DNA of 64,000 nt from VRUE01 sp036406595 (GTDB lineage: Bacteria > Actinomycetota > Thermoleophilia > Solirubrobacterales > 70-9). The notes below the pieces were generated by a model. That model saw nothing but the letters and a program-made list of their open reading frames with translations, ran no database searches and was not told where the DNA came from. The DNA is taken from contig DASXAR010000087.1 of assembly GCA_036406595.1 (NCBI GenBank), positions 36,289 to 100,288 on the forward strand, given 5' to 3'. A program made the translations under genes and the position numbers. Shown piece by piece: positions 8,088 through 15,337 of the stretch; the stretch's first letter is position 1, and the number at the start of each line of letters is the position of its first letter.

Positions 8088-9118
8088 GCACGGTCGAGCA
8101 GCGCCCCCACGAAGCGCCGACGGCGATCCCCCACGACTACTCGAAGCGGCTGATGGTCTTCGGCGGCCGGAGCTCGATGGAGCTCGCCGCCAAGGTCGCC
8201 GGCAAGCTCGAACTCGATCTGGGGCAGGTGACGCTGAAGACCTTCGAGAACGGAGAGGTCTACTGCCGCTACCAGGAGTCGATCCGCGGCGCGGACGTCT
8301 TCCTGGTCCAGTCGACCTGCGCCAACGAGCAGACCGGGCTGACCCCGAACGACGCCCTGGTCGAGCTGCTGACGATGATCGACGCGGCCCAGGGGGCCTC
8401 GGCACATCGGATCATCGCCGTCCTTCCCTGGTACGGGTACGCCCGCCAGGACAAGAAGTCCGCACCCCGTGAGCCGATCTCCGCGCGAATCGTCGCCAAG
8501 TGCCTCGAGGGCGTAGGCGTCGACCGCGTCCTCACCATGGACCTCCACGCCGGCCAGGTGCAGGGCTTCTTCCACGTTCCCGTCGATCACATGACCGCGA
8601 TGCCGATGCTGACCCAGTGGTTCGTCGACCAGCACCTCACCGAGGAGCTGGTGATCGTCTCCCCGGACGCGGGCCGGGTCAAGACGGCGCGCAACTTCGC
8701 CCGCCGGGTGGGAACCCACTGGGCGGTGATGGAGAAGGAGCGGCCCGCCCAGCAGGTCGCCGAGATCGGCTACGTGGTCGGCGACGTGAAGGGGAAGACC
8801 GCGGTGCTCGTCGACGACATGATCGACACCGCCGGGACCCTGTGCGCGGCGGCACAGACGGTGCTCGACGAGGGCGCGGCGCGGGTGATCGCCTGCGCCA
8901 CGCACGGCGTCTTCTCCGGAAAGGCCTACGAGAGGCTCGCCTACGAGAGCTCCGGTATCGAGCGGATCGTCGTCACCGACACGATCCCGCTGCGGCCCGG
9001 GGCTCCCGACAACATCACGGTGCTCTCGACGGCCGGGACCTTCGCCGACTCGATCCGCCGCATCTTCACCGACGACTCGGTCTCGGAAATTTTCGCCGGC
9101 GAGAACCAGCTGTTCTGA
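8084..9118 (+). CDS. prs: Ribose-phosphate pyrophosphokinase
   Basis: A 344-residue PRPP synthetase transferring pyrophosphate from ATP to ribose-5-phosphate for nucleotide, His and Trp synthesis. Motifs seen: FENGEVYCRYQESIRG, YGYARQDKKSAPREPI (ATP-binding flexible loop), DLHAGQVQGFF (metal His), PDAGRVKTARNFA, and the PRPP loop VLVDDMIDTAGTL. The N-terminus is about 20 residues longer than in E. coli (PHEAPTAIPHDYSKRL). GTG 8084 overlaps the glmU stop (GTGA). The end overlaps the likely CTG start of the next gene. Confidence 0.96.
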   Translation: MSTVEQRPHEAPTAIPHDYSKRLMVFGGRSSMELAAKVAGKLELDLGQVTLKTFENGEVYCRYQESIRGADVFLVQSTCANEQTGLTPNDALVELLTMIDAAQGASAHRIIAVLPWYGYARQDKKSAPREPISARIVAKCLEGVGVDRVLTMDLHAGQVQGFFHVPVDHMTAMPMLTQWFVDQHLTEELVIVSPDAGRVKTARNFARRVGTHWAVMEKERPAQQVAEIGYVVGDVKGKTAVLVDDMIDTAGTLCAAAQTVLDEGAARVIACATHGVFSGKAYERLAYESSGIERIVVTDTIPLRPGAPDNITVLSTAGTFADSIRRIFTDDSVSEIFAGENQLF

Positions 9119-9873
9119 TCCGCGTCGGCCACAAGGGGGCGGATTCGATCCGGCCCGGCAACACCCTCGCCAGCTTCGAGGCGGCGGTGGAGGTGGGGGT
9201 GGACGTGATCGAGATCGACGTGCTCTGGACGCGCGACGGGCATCCGCGCCTGCCGGCCTCCGAGCGCGCGCCGCTGCTCGTCGCCCACGACTGGCACGAC
9301 GTCGAGCGCCGCACCCCGCTCACCCTCTCCGAGGGCCTCGACGCCTTCACGGAGCCGCCGCTCGACCGGGTCGAGCTCGACCTCGACCTGAAGCTGCCCG
9401 GCCGCGAGGAGGAGATCGTCGCCGCGCTCCGCGAGCGAGGGTTGCTCGAGCGGGCGCGGATCTCGACGATGGAGCTCTCAACCCTCGCCCGCATCCGTCA
9501 GCTCGAGCCGGCGCTGCGCCGCGGATGGACCTACCCGAAGGTGAAGCGGGACTGGGCGTCGAAGCGCTGGGCGCGGGCGCCGATGCTGGTCGCGCTGCTG
9601 GTGATGCGAAGGCGGCTGCCGGCGCTGGCGGCGCGCGAGCTGCCCCGCCTCGGGGTCGAATCGATCTGGGTCTACCACCCGCTTGTGAGTGGCAGGCTGG
9701 CGATGGCGACGCGAGCCGCCGGCGTCGAGCTGATCGCCTGGACGGTCGACGACCTGCCGCGGATCCGCAAGCTCGCCGCGATGGGGGTCGACGGAATCTG
9801 CTCCAACGATCCTCGCCTATTCGCCGAACTCCCCGCCGATGGGCCTAAAACTCACGATATGGGTGAGTTTTAG
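9115..9873 (+). CDS. Glycerophosphodiester phosphodiesterase, probable CTG start
   Basis: About 252 residues of a GDPD TIM-barrel enzyme that hydrolyses glycerophosphodiesters to glycerol-3-phosphate. Motifs: HKGAD (catalytic His), the SIRPGNT segment (family PENT, Glu replaced by Gly), EIDV, AHDW (second His), ELDLDLKL and AWTVDD near the end. The frame contains no ATG, GTG or TTG near the prs stop. The codon just before the conserved IRVGHKG is CTG at 9115, which overlaps the prs TGA. Without a canonical start, CTG initiation or coupling to prs is the simplest reading. The stop codon lies inside the right arm of a perfect inverted repeat. Confidence 0.85.
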   Translation: MIRVGHKGADSIRPGNTLASFEAAVEVGVDVIEIDVLWTRDGHPRLPASERAPLLVAHDWHDVERRTPLTLSEGLDAFTEPPLDRVELDLDLKLPGREEEIVAALRERGLLERARISTMELSTLARIRQLEPALRRGWTYPKVKRDWASKRWARAPMLVALLVMRRRLPALAARELPRLGVESIWVYHPLVSGRLAMATRAAGVELIAWTVDDLPRIRKLAAMGVDGICSNDPRLFAELPADGPKTHDMGEF

Positions 9874-9885
9874 GCCCATCGGCGG
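9833..9885. terminator. Perfect 23-bp inverted repeat, bidirectional terminator candidate
   Basis: The left arm 9833-9855 is exactly complementary to the right arm 9863-9885, with a 7-base loop (GATATGG). It lies between convergent genes: the gdpD stop (9871-9873) is inside the right arm and the DUF6159 stop (9888-9890) is two bases beyond it. The TAAAA/TTTTA tract within the stem provides T residues in both directions. A very stable hairpin at the end of two converging genes suggests transcription termination or mRNA 3'-end protection. Confidence 0.7.
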
Positions 9886-9887
9886 CC

Positions 9888-10745
9888 TCAGACGGTTCCG
9901 GGAGTTGCGCCCGGAGTCGTCTGACCCCGCCTCGCCCTGACGGCGGACTCGAGCTCGGCCGGGGTGAAGCCGCCGACCGCCTCGCCGTCGAGCGCGTAGC
10001 GGTAGAGGGCGACGCCGAAGATTCCGCTGAGGGCGCTGTTGACCAGCATCCCGATCGCGAAGCCGATCACGCCGACGACGAGCAGCAGAGCGCCGACGAA
10101 GCTCGCCGAGGCCCAGACCGCGATCCCAATCGCGACCAGCAGCGCGCTGGGCAGCATGACAAGGAGGAAGACGGCGCCACCGATCGCAATGTTGCCGGTC
10201 ACCTGCTGGCCCCAGCGGGACGCGAAGAGGCCCGCCGAGCGTTTCAGCGTCTCGATCGGACCGGTGCCCTCGAAGGCGATCACCGGCGCGGCGAGGAAGG
10301 TGATCAGCGACCATCCGACCGCCAGCAGGCGGCCGAAGATCTGGCCCGCGATCCCGCCCTGGTTCTCGAGCGCGCCGAGGACAAGTCCGATCGCGGTCGA
10401 GACCGCCGCCCAACCGGCGATCTGGGGGAGGCGGCTGCGGGAGACCGCGAGCCCGTCGCCGAGCCTGGCTTCGCGGCCGTGGAAGAGCATGTCCGCTGTC
10501 GCCGCCAGGCCGACGCTGAAGTAGAAGCCGATCAACGCCAGCAGGTAGAAGCCGATCACCGCCAGCGGCCCGCCGAGCGCTGCCCGCCCGTCATCGATCA
10601 GGTAGAGGCCCGGTCCGACCACGATCAGCGCGCAGACGATCGTCGCGAACCCGCCGTAGAGCGGGAACCGCATCAGGGCCGGGTTTTCTCGGAGCAGGCC
10701 CCAGCTTTTCCTGGTCAGCTGCCAGCCGCGGCGCATCTTCCCCAT
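9888..10745 (-). CDS. DUF6159 family polytopic membrane protein
   Basis: A 285-residue protein with a short basic start (MGKMRRGWQLTRKSWGLL) followed by about six to seven hydrophobic helices. This matches the actinobacterial DUF6159 family as I remember it, including LRENPALMRFPLYGG. Function is unknown. The C-terminal 25 residues are hydrophilic and Arg/Thr/Pro-rich. It lies 12 bp downstream of the ABC1-kinase gene on the same strand, so the two probably form an operon read from the promoter region near 12.2 kb. Confidence 0.82.
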   Translation of the reverse strand: MGKMRRGWQLTRKSWGLLRENPALMRFPLYGGFATIVCALIVVGPGLYLIDDGRAALGGPLAVIGFYLLALIGFYFSVGLAATADMLFHGREARLGDGLAVSRSRLPQIAGWAAVSTAIGLVLGALENQGGIAGQIFGRLLAVGWSLITFLAAPVIAFEGTGPIETLKRSAGLFASRWGQQVTGNIAIGGAVFLLVMLPSALLVAIGIAVWASASFVGALLLVVGVIGFAIGMLVNSALSGIFGVALYRYALDGEAVGGFTPAELESAVRARRGQTTPGATPGTV

Positions 10746-10757
10746 CGAATGCCTCCT

Positions 10758-12176
10758 TCAGGCGGTGCTCGCCAGTCCAGGAGTTCTCTCGACTCCTCTT
10801 CCCTCGAAGTACTCCCACTCCTGCTCGCCGAGCTCGGTTGCAGGCGGATCTGCGTAAACCCACTCGCGCCCGATCCGGTGCCAGTTTCGCTTCGCGCGCA
10901 GCTGCCCCAGGACGGCGACGACGCCCACTTCCATCCGCCGCCCCATCAGCTCGTCGGCCGGGATCGACTCGCGGCGCATCAGGTCGAAGTACTCCGAGCG
11001 TGGGTCGTTGGTCGACTCGATGATCTTCATCACCCGGCGCGGCGTGATCTCGATCTCGCGGTCCTCGATGTACCAGCCGCCGACCGCCCCCATGTGCTCG
11101 AGCAGCCGCTCGGCGTCGAGCTTGGAGGGATTCTTGACGAAGCCGAGGTCGTGCAACGCTTCGCGGAACGCCTCCGGGTCGTCGCGGGAGGCGGCGTCGA
11201 AGGCCCGCTGCTCGAGCACGATCTGCTCCCGGTCCAGCTTCTTCGTCATCCCGAAATCGAGGAACGCGACGCGGTCGTCGGACATCAACAGGTAGTTGCC
11301 GGGGTGCGGATCGGCGTTGAAGTGCTGCAGGTGATAGATCGAGCCGAAGCTCCCCCGGTAGACGATCTCCCCGAAGCGGCTCCGCTCCTCGTGGGGCAGC
11401 TCCTTGATCTCATCGAAGCCCCTCCCCTCGACCAGCTCGGTCACCAGCACCCTGCGACGCGAGAGCCGCGTGATCACTTCGGGCACGTAGATGAAGGGAT
11501 GGTCTCGATAGGCGCGGGAGAAGGTGCGCTGGTTCTGCGCCTCGTACTCGTAGTCGAGCTCCTCCATCACCCGCTCGCGGATCTCGTGGGCGATCGCCTT
11601 CGCGTCGAGACCGGGGGCGAGGGCACGCGCCAGGCGCACCAGGGTGCCCGCGTTGCGAAGGTCGGCGTCGAGCGCCTCGGCGATTCCGGGGTACTGGATC
11701 TTGACCGCGACCCGCCGCCCGTCGAGAAGCTCCGCGCGATGCACCTGGCCGATCGAGGCGGCGGCGAACGCCTCCTGCTCGATGTCGGAGAAGAGCTCGG
11801 TGAGCGGTTCCTCTTCGTACTCCTCGAGCAGCACCGACTCGACCTTCTCCCAGGGCATCGCGGGAGCGTCGGTACGCAGCTTCCCCAGCTGCTCCTGGTA
11901 GATCTCGCGGTACTCGTCGGGGATGAACTCGGTGTCGATGAAGGAGGCGAACTGGCCCAGCTTCATCGCCGCACCCTTCATCTGGCCCAGGGCGCCGACC
12001 ATCTTCATCGCGGTCTCGAGGTGGCGCTGCTCCAGCTTGGCCCGGCTCTCCTCCTCGGAGCGCGCGACATTGGTCGCCTTGGTTCCCGCATAGCGGGCGC
12101 CCTGCACGCCGACGATCGAGCCCAGCTTCGCCGAGCGGCGCACCCGTCCCTTGGGGATCTTCGATTCGTCGGCCAT
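10758..12176 (-). CDS. ABC1/UbiB (AarF) family atypical protein kinase-like protein
   Basis: A 472-residue ABC1/ADCK-like protein. Family hallmarks are all present: the KxGQ-type motif (GAAMKLGQFASF), the Ala-rich loop AAASIGQVHRA, the VAIK-like RVAVKIQYPG, the Glu-rich helix EELDYEYEAQN, the catalytic-loop equivalent NADPHPGNYLL and the metal-binding FLDFGM. ABC1 proteins support quinone or lipid metabolism with ATPase activity; the substrate here is unknown. It is divergent from rplY with 58 bp between the starts, a likely shared promoter region. It is followed by the DUF6159 gene. Confidence 0.92.
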   Translation of the reverse strand: MADESKIPKGRVRRSAKLGSIVGVQGARYAGTKATNVARSEEESRAKLEQRHLETAMKMVGALGQMKGAAMKLGQFASFIDTEFIPDEYREIYQEQLGKLRTDAPAMPWEKVESVLLEEYEEEPLTELFSDIEQEAFAAASIGQVHRAELLDGRRVAVKIQYPGIAEALDADLRNAGTLVRLARALAPGLDAKAIAHEIRERVMEELDYEYEAQNQRTFSRAYRDHPFIYVPEVITRLSRRRVLVTELVEGRGFDEIKELPHEERSRFGEIVYRGSFGSIYHLQHFNADPHPGNYLLMSDDRVAFLDFGMTKKLDREQIVLEQRAFDAASRDDPEAFREALHDLGFVKNPSKLDAERLLEHMGAVGGWYIEDREIEITPRRVMKIIESTNDPRSEYFDLMRRESIPADELMGRRMEVGVVAVLGQLRAKRNWHRIGREWVYADPPATELGEQEWEYFEGRGVERTPGLASTA

Positions 12177-12234
12177 GCGGAAAGGTTCCCACAGGGCTCG
12201 TGTCGAGCCTCCAGTTCTCTATCCTCCCGGACCG

Positions 12235-12927
12235 ATGGCTCGTGGACGCGAAACGCTGAAGGCCGTTCCCCGTGGGGAATTCGGCTCGCGTGGCTCCCGC
12301 CGCTTGCGGCGCGAGGGCCTGGTGCCCGGCGTCGTCTACGGCGGCGGTGAGGACGCTCGCCCCTTCCAGGTCCCGGAACGGGATGTTCGGACCGTGCTCG
12401 CAACCGGCCAGGCCCTCTTCGACCTCGAGGTCGAGGGGGCGAAAAGCGTGCCGGTGGTGGTCAAGGAACAGCAGCTTCATCCGGTGCGCGGCACCCTTCA
12501 GCACCTCGACCTGCAGGAGGTGAAGCTCGACGAGGAGATCCAGGCCGAGGTCGCGATCGAGCTGGAGGGCGCTGAGGTCGCGCCCGGGGTGAAAAACGGC
12601 GGCGTCCTCGAGCACGTCACCCGCGAGATCACGGTCGAGGCGCTTCCCACCGAGATCCCCGAGCGGATCGTGGTCGACGTCTCCGAGATGGAGATCAACG
12701 ACACGATCCAGCTCTCGGTCGTGACGGTCCCGGACGGGGTCAGGCTGGTCGCCGACGAGCCCGAGGAGGTCACGATCGCCACCCTCTCGCCCCCGCGGGT
12801 GGAGGAGGAGCCCGAGCCCGAGGTCGAGGAGGAGGCCGAGCTGGTCGGCGAGGAGGGCGAGGAGCCCGCCGCCGAGGAGGGCGCTGCCGAGGGCGAGGGC
12901 GGCGAGGCCGAGCCCGGCGAGGAGTAG
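12235..12927 (+). CDS. rplY: 50S ribosomal protein bL25, CTC-type (TL5)
   Basis: A 230-residue bL25 with the 5S rRNA-binding N-terminal domain (SRRLRREGLVPGVVYGGG, HLDLQEV at about residue 95) plus the TL5/CTC C-terminal domain (ITVEALPTEIPERIVVDVS). About 55 residues follow that are almost entirely Glu/Pro/Ala/Gly (EEEPEPEVEEEAE and onward). I chose ATG 12235 because MARGRETLKA begins where homologues begin. The TAG stop is followed in the same frame by pth with no canonical start between them (see pth). Confidence 0.93.
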   Translation: MARGRETLKAVPRGEFGSRGSRRLRREGLVPGVVYGGGEDARPFQVPERDVRTVLATGQALFDLEVEGAKSVPVVVKEQQLHPVRGTLQHLDLQEVKLDEEIQAEVAIELEGAEVAPGVKNGGVLEHVTREITVEALPTEIPERIVVDVSEMEINDTIQLSVVTVPDGVRLVADEPEEVTIATLSPPRVEEEPEPEVEEEAELVGEEGEEPAAEEGAAEGEGGEAEPGEE

Positions 12928-12933
12928 GCGGCC

Positions 12934-13542
12934 CTGTCGATCTTTCGCCGCCGCTCCGGGGGCGGCGAGGATGACGGCGGTGACCGGGTCCTGCTGATCG
13001 GTCTCGGCAACCCGGGCCGCGAGCACGCGGCGACCCGCCACAACGTCGGCTTCGAGGTGGGCGCTGAGCTGTCACGCCGCTGGGAGCTGCCGCGGGCGAA
13101 GAGGAAGTTCGGGGGGGAGATCGCCGAAGGGCGAATCCGGCCCGGCGGGCCGCGGGTGGCGATCCTGCTGCCCCAGACCTACATGAACGCCTCCGGCGAC
13201 TCGGCGGGCCCGGCCCGGGGCTCGCTCAAGGTGCCGCTCGACCGCGTCGTCGTGATCCACGACGAGATCGACCTCCCGTTTGGCGAGGTCCGCGCCCGGC
13301 TCGGCGGCGGCCTCGCCGGCCACAACGGCCTCAAGAGCCTCAGGCAGGGCCTCGGCAGCGCCGACTTCTGGCGGGTGCGCGTCGGCGTCGGCAGGCCGCC
13401 CTCCTCAGACCCCGAGATCGTCTCCGCCTACGTGCTCGGACGCTTCCGCGAGCCGCGCGATGAGGTCGCCGCCCTCATCGAGCGGGCGGCCGAGGAGGCG
13501 GAGAGCCTGGTCGAGCGGCTAGCTTCTCCCGGCGATGGGTGA
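12934..13542 (+). CDS. pth: Peptidyl-tRNA hydrolase, probable CTG start
   Basis: About 202 residues of Pth, which frees tRNA from prematurely released peptidyl-tRNA. The catalytic and substrate residues are present: GLGNPG (Asn), RHNVGF (His), YMNASG, HDEIDLPFG (Asp) and GGGLAGHNGLKS (Asn). The frame is the same as rplY and begins right after its TAG. Between the stop and GLGNPG there is no ATG, GTG or TTG. CTG 12934 has GGAG nine bases upstream (12921-12924) and gives an N-terminus SIFRRRSGGGEDDGGDRVL. CTG 12991 is an alternative without a good ribosome site. It overlaps the next gene by 8 bp. Confidence 0.88.
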   Translation: MSIFRRRSGGGEDDGGDRVLLIGLGNPGREHAATRHNVGFEVGAELSRRWELPRAKRKFGGEIAEGRIRPGGPRVAILLPQTYMNASGDSAGPARGSLKVPLDRVVVIHDEIDLPFGEVRARLGGGLAGHNGLKSLRQGLGSADFWRVRVGVGRPPSSDPEIVSAYVLGRFREPRDEVAALIERAAEEAESLVERLASPGDG

Positions 13543-14257
13543 GCGCACCAGCTACGGGGTGGACGGCCAGGGCGTCGCGATGCTGCGCCTCGAGCGCCCC
13601 GACGCACGCAACGCGATCGACACGCTGATGCTCGAGGAGCTGCTCGGACACCTGGACTCCGCGCGCGAGGCCGAGGAGGCAAGGGTGCTGGTGATCAGCT
13701 CAGGCGACCAGATGGGCCTCTCGGCCGGCGCCGACATCCGCGAGGAGCTGGACGCAGGCGGCAAGGTCCATCGCATGCAGCTCTTCGCAGACCTCTACGA
13801 CCAGGTCGTCGCCTTCCCCAAGCCGACGGTGGCGGCCTGCCACGGTGATGTCGTCGGCGGCGGTGCCGAGATCGCGGTTGCCTGCGACCTGCGGGTCGGC
13901 GGGTCCAATCTGCGGATGCGCTTCCCGGGCGCCGCGCTCGGCGTCCCGGTCGGGCCTGCCCGCCTGGTCAGCCTCTGCGGCCTCGCAACCGCCAAGTATC
14001 TGCTGCTCACCTCGCGCACGGTGGGTGCCGACGAGGCTCTCCGCCTCGGTCTCGTCAACCGCGTCGCGCCGGCCGCCGCGACCGAGGACGCCGCGCTGGA
14101 GATGGCAACGGCTGTGGCAGCCCACCCGCCGGAGGCGGTGGCCAGGCTGAAGCGCATGCTGCACGCATGGGACGACGTCGTCGGCCGCTCGAGGGCCGAG
14201 GGCGAGGGGCAGGTCGAGTGGCAGCGCTCCGGCCCCGGGCTGCCGGCCGCCGATTAG
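13535..14257 (+). CDS. Enoyl-CoA hydratase/isomerase (crotonase) family protein
   Basis: A 240-residue crotonase-fold protein. It shows the oxyanion-hole segments SAGADI (about residue 65) and GDVVGGGAEIAVACDLRV (about 105-123), where the first catalytic Glu of hydratases is kept. The second acid normally in the PExxLG segment is replaced (RFPGAALGVPVG), so a classical hydratase is doubtful and an isomerase, thioesterase or other crotonase activity is possible. ATG 13535 overlaps pth by 8 bp, but a functional link with peptidyl-tRNA hydrolase is not obvious. Confidence 0.87.
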   Translation: MGERTSYGVDGQGVAMLRLERPDARNAIDTLMLEELLGHLDSAREAEEARVLVISSGDQMGLSAGADIREELDAGGKVHRMQLFADLYDQVVAFPKPTVAACHGDVVGGGAEIAVACDLRVGGSNLRMRFPGAALGVPVGPARLVSLCGLATAKYLLLTSRTVGADEALRLGLVNRVAPAAATEDAALEMATAVAAHPPEAVARLKRMLHAWDDVVGRSRAEGEGQVEWQRSGPGLPAAD

Positions 14258-14287
14258 CCGATCGGGTCGCAACTCCTCCACGGGGCG

Positions 14288-15301
14288 ATGACAGAATCCC
14301 TGGCGATGCTGACCGTCGCCGTCACCGGCCCCACGGGCGAGATCGGCAAGCCATTCGTGGCGGCGCTCGAGCGCTCGCCGGAGGTCGGCAGGATCGTCGG
14401 CATGGGTCGGCGCTACTTCGACCCCGATGAGCAGGGGTGGGAGAAGGTCGAGTACCGCCGCGGAGACGTCCTCGATCGAGATGCCGTCGACGACCTGGTA
14501 TCCGAGGCCGACGTGGTCGTCCACCTCGCCTTCGCGATCGTCGCCGGTGGCGGCGACACGAGGGAGGTCAACCTGAACGGCTCCCGCAACGTTTTCCGGG
14601 CTGCCGCCGCCGCCGGAGCAAAGCGCCTCGTCTACACCTCCTCGGTTGCCGCCTACGGCTTCGGCGGCGACCTTCCAGAGCTGTTGACCGAGGAGGTGCC
14701 CACCAGAGGGACGCCTCGCAATCCCTACTCGGCGGACAAGGCGGCGGCCGAGGACGAGCTTGCCGATGCGCTGCGCGGCTCCGAGACCGCGGCGTACGTG
14801 TTCCGGCCCTGCATCGTCGCCGGCCCCGACGCGACCGTGATGCTCGACATGATTCCGCTTCTCGCCCTGGGGCGAAGGATTCCCGGGCCGCTGCGCTGGG
14901 CGCTCGGCCGGGTGCCCGAGCTGCGCCCGGTGCTGCCGGATCCCGGCGTGACCTTCCAGCTTGTCCATCAGGACGACGTCGCCGCTGCGCTCCTCGCCGC
15001 GGTGCTCGGGCACGGGGAGCCCGGTGCCTACAACCTCGCCGGCCCGGGAAAGCTGACGATCACCGACGTCGCGCACGAGCTCGGCTGGCACGCGGTCCCC
15101 GCTCCCCAGATCGCGGTCGGGGCGGCCGCCGAGGCCGTCGCCGTGCTGCCCTTCCTTCCCGACGAGGCGGCCTGGATCGAGATGGTCCGGCGCCCCGTCC
15201 TGATGGACACGGCCAGGGCGCGCAACCTGCTGCATTGGGTTCCGCACCACGACGCTCGGGAGACCCTCCGGCAGACGATCGACGCGGTCCGCTCCAGATA
15301 G
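14288..15301 (+). CDS. NAD-dependent epimerase/dehydratase (extended SDR)
   Basis: A 337-residue Rossmann-fold extended SDR. It has the glycine motif VTGPTGEIGKPF at about residue 12, VYTSSVAAYGF with the catalytic Ser near 120, and the active-site YSADK at about 150. The C-terminal substrate domain ends LLHWVPHHDARETL. The substrate is unknown; similar proteins act on nucleotide sugars or lipid-linked substrates. ATG 14288 is used; an internal ATG at 14306 directly before LTVAVTG is an alternative. It is 30 bp after the crotonase gene. Confidence 0.88.
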   Translation: MTESLAMLTVAVTGPTGEIGKPFVAALERSPEVGRIVGMGRRYFDPDEQGWEKVEYRRGDVLDRDAVDDLVSEADVVVHLAFAIVAGGGDTREVNLNGSRNVFRAAAAAGAKRLVYTSSVAAYGFGGDLPELLTEEVPTRGTPRNPYSADKAAAEDELADALRGSETAAYVFRPCIVAGPDATVMLDMIPLLALGRRIPGPLRWALGRVPELRPVLPDPGVTFQLVHQDDVAAALLAAVLGHGEPGAYNLAGPGKLTITDVAHELGWHAVPAPQIAVGAAAEAVAVLPFLPDEAAWIEMVRRPVLMDTARARNLLHWVPHHDARETLRQTIDAVRSR

Positions 15302-15337
15302 TTCGCGCAGGTCTCCCTTCGCGATACTGAGGACACC

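Noticed and set aside
6492..8405. A 637-codon minus-strand frame
   Set aside because: It is antisense to glmU and prs, both unmistakable.
10479..12350. A 623-codon plus-strand frame
   Set aside because: It is antisense to the ABC1-kinase gene, which has every family motif.
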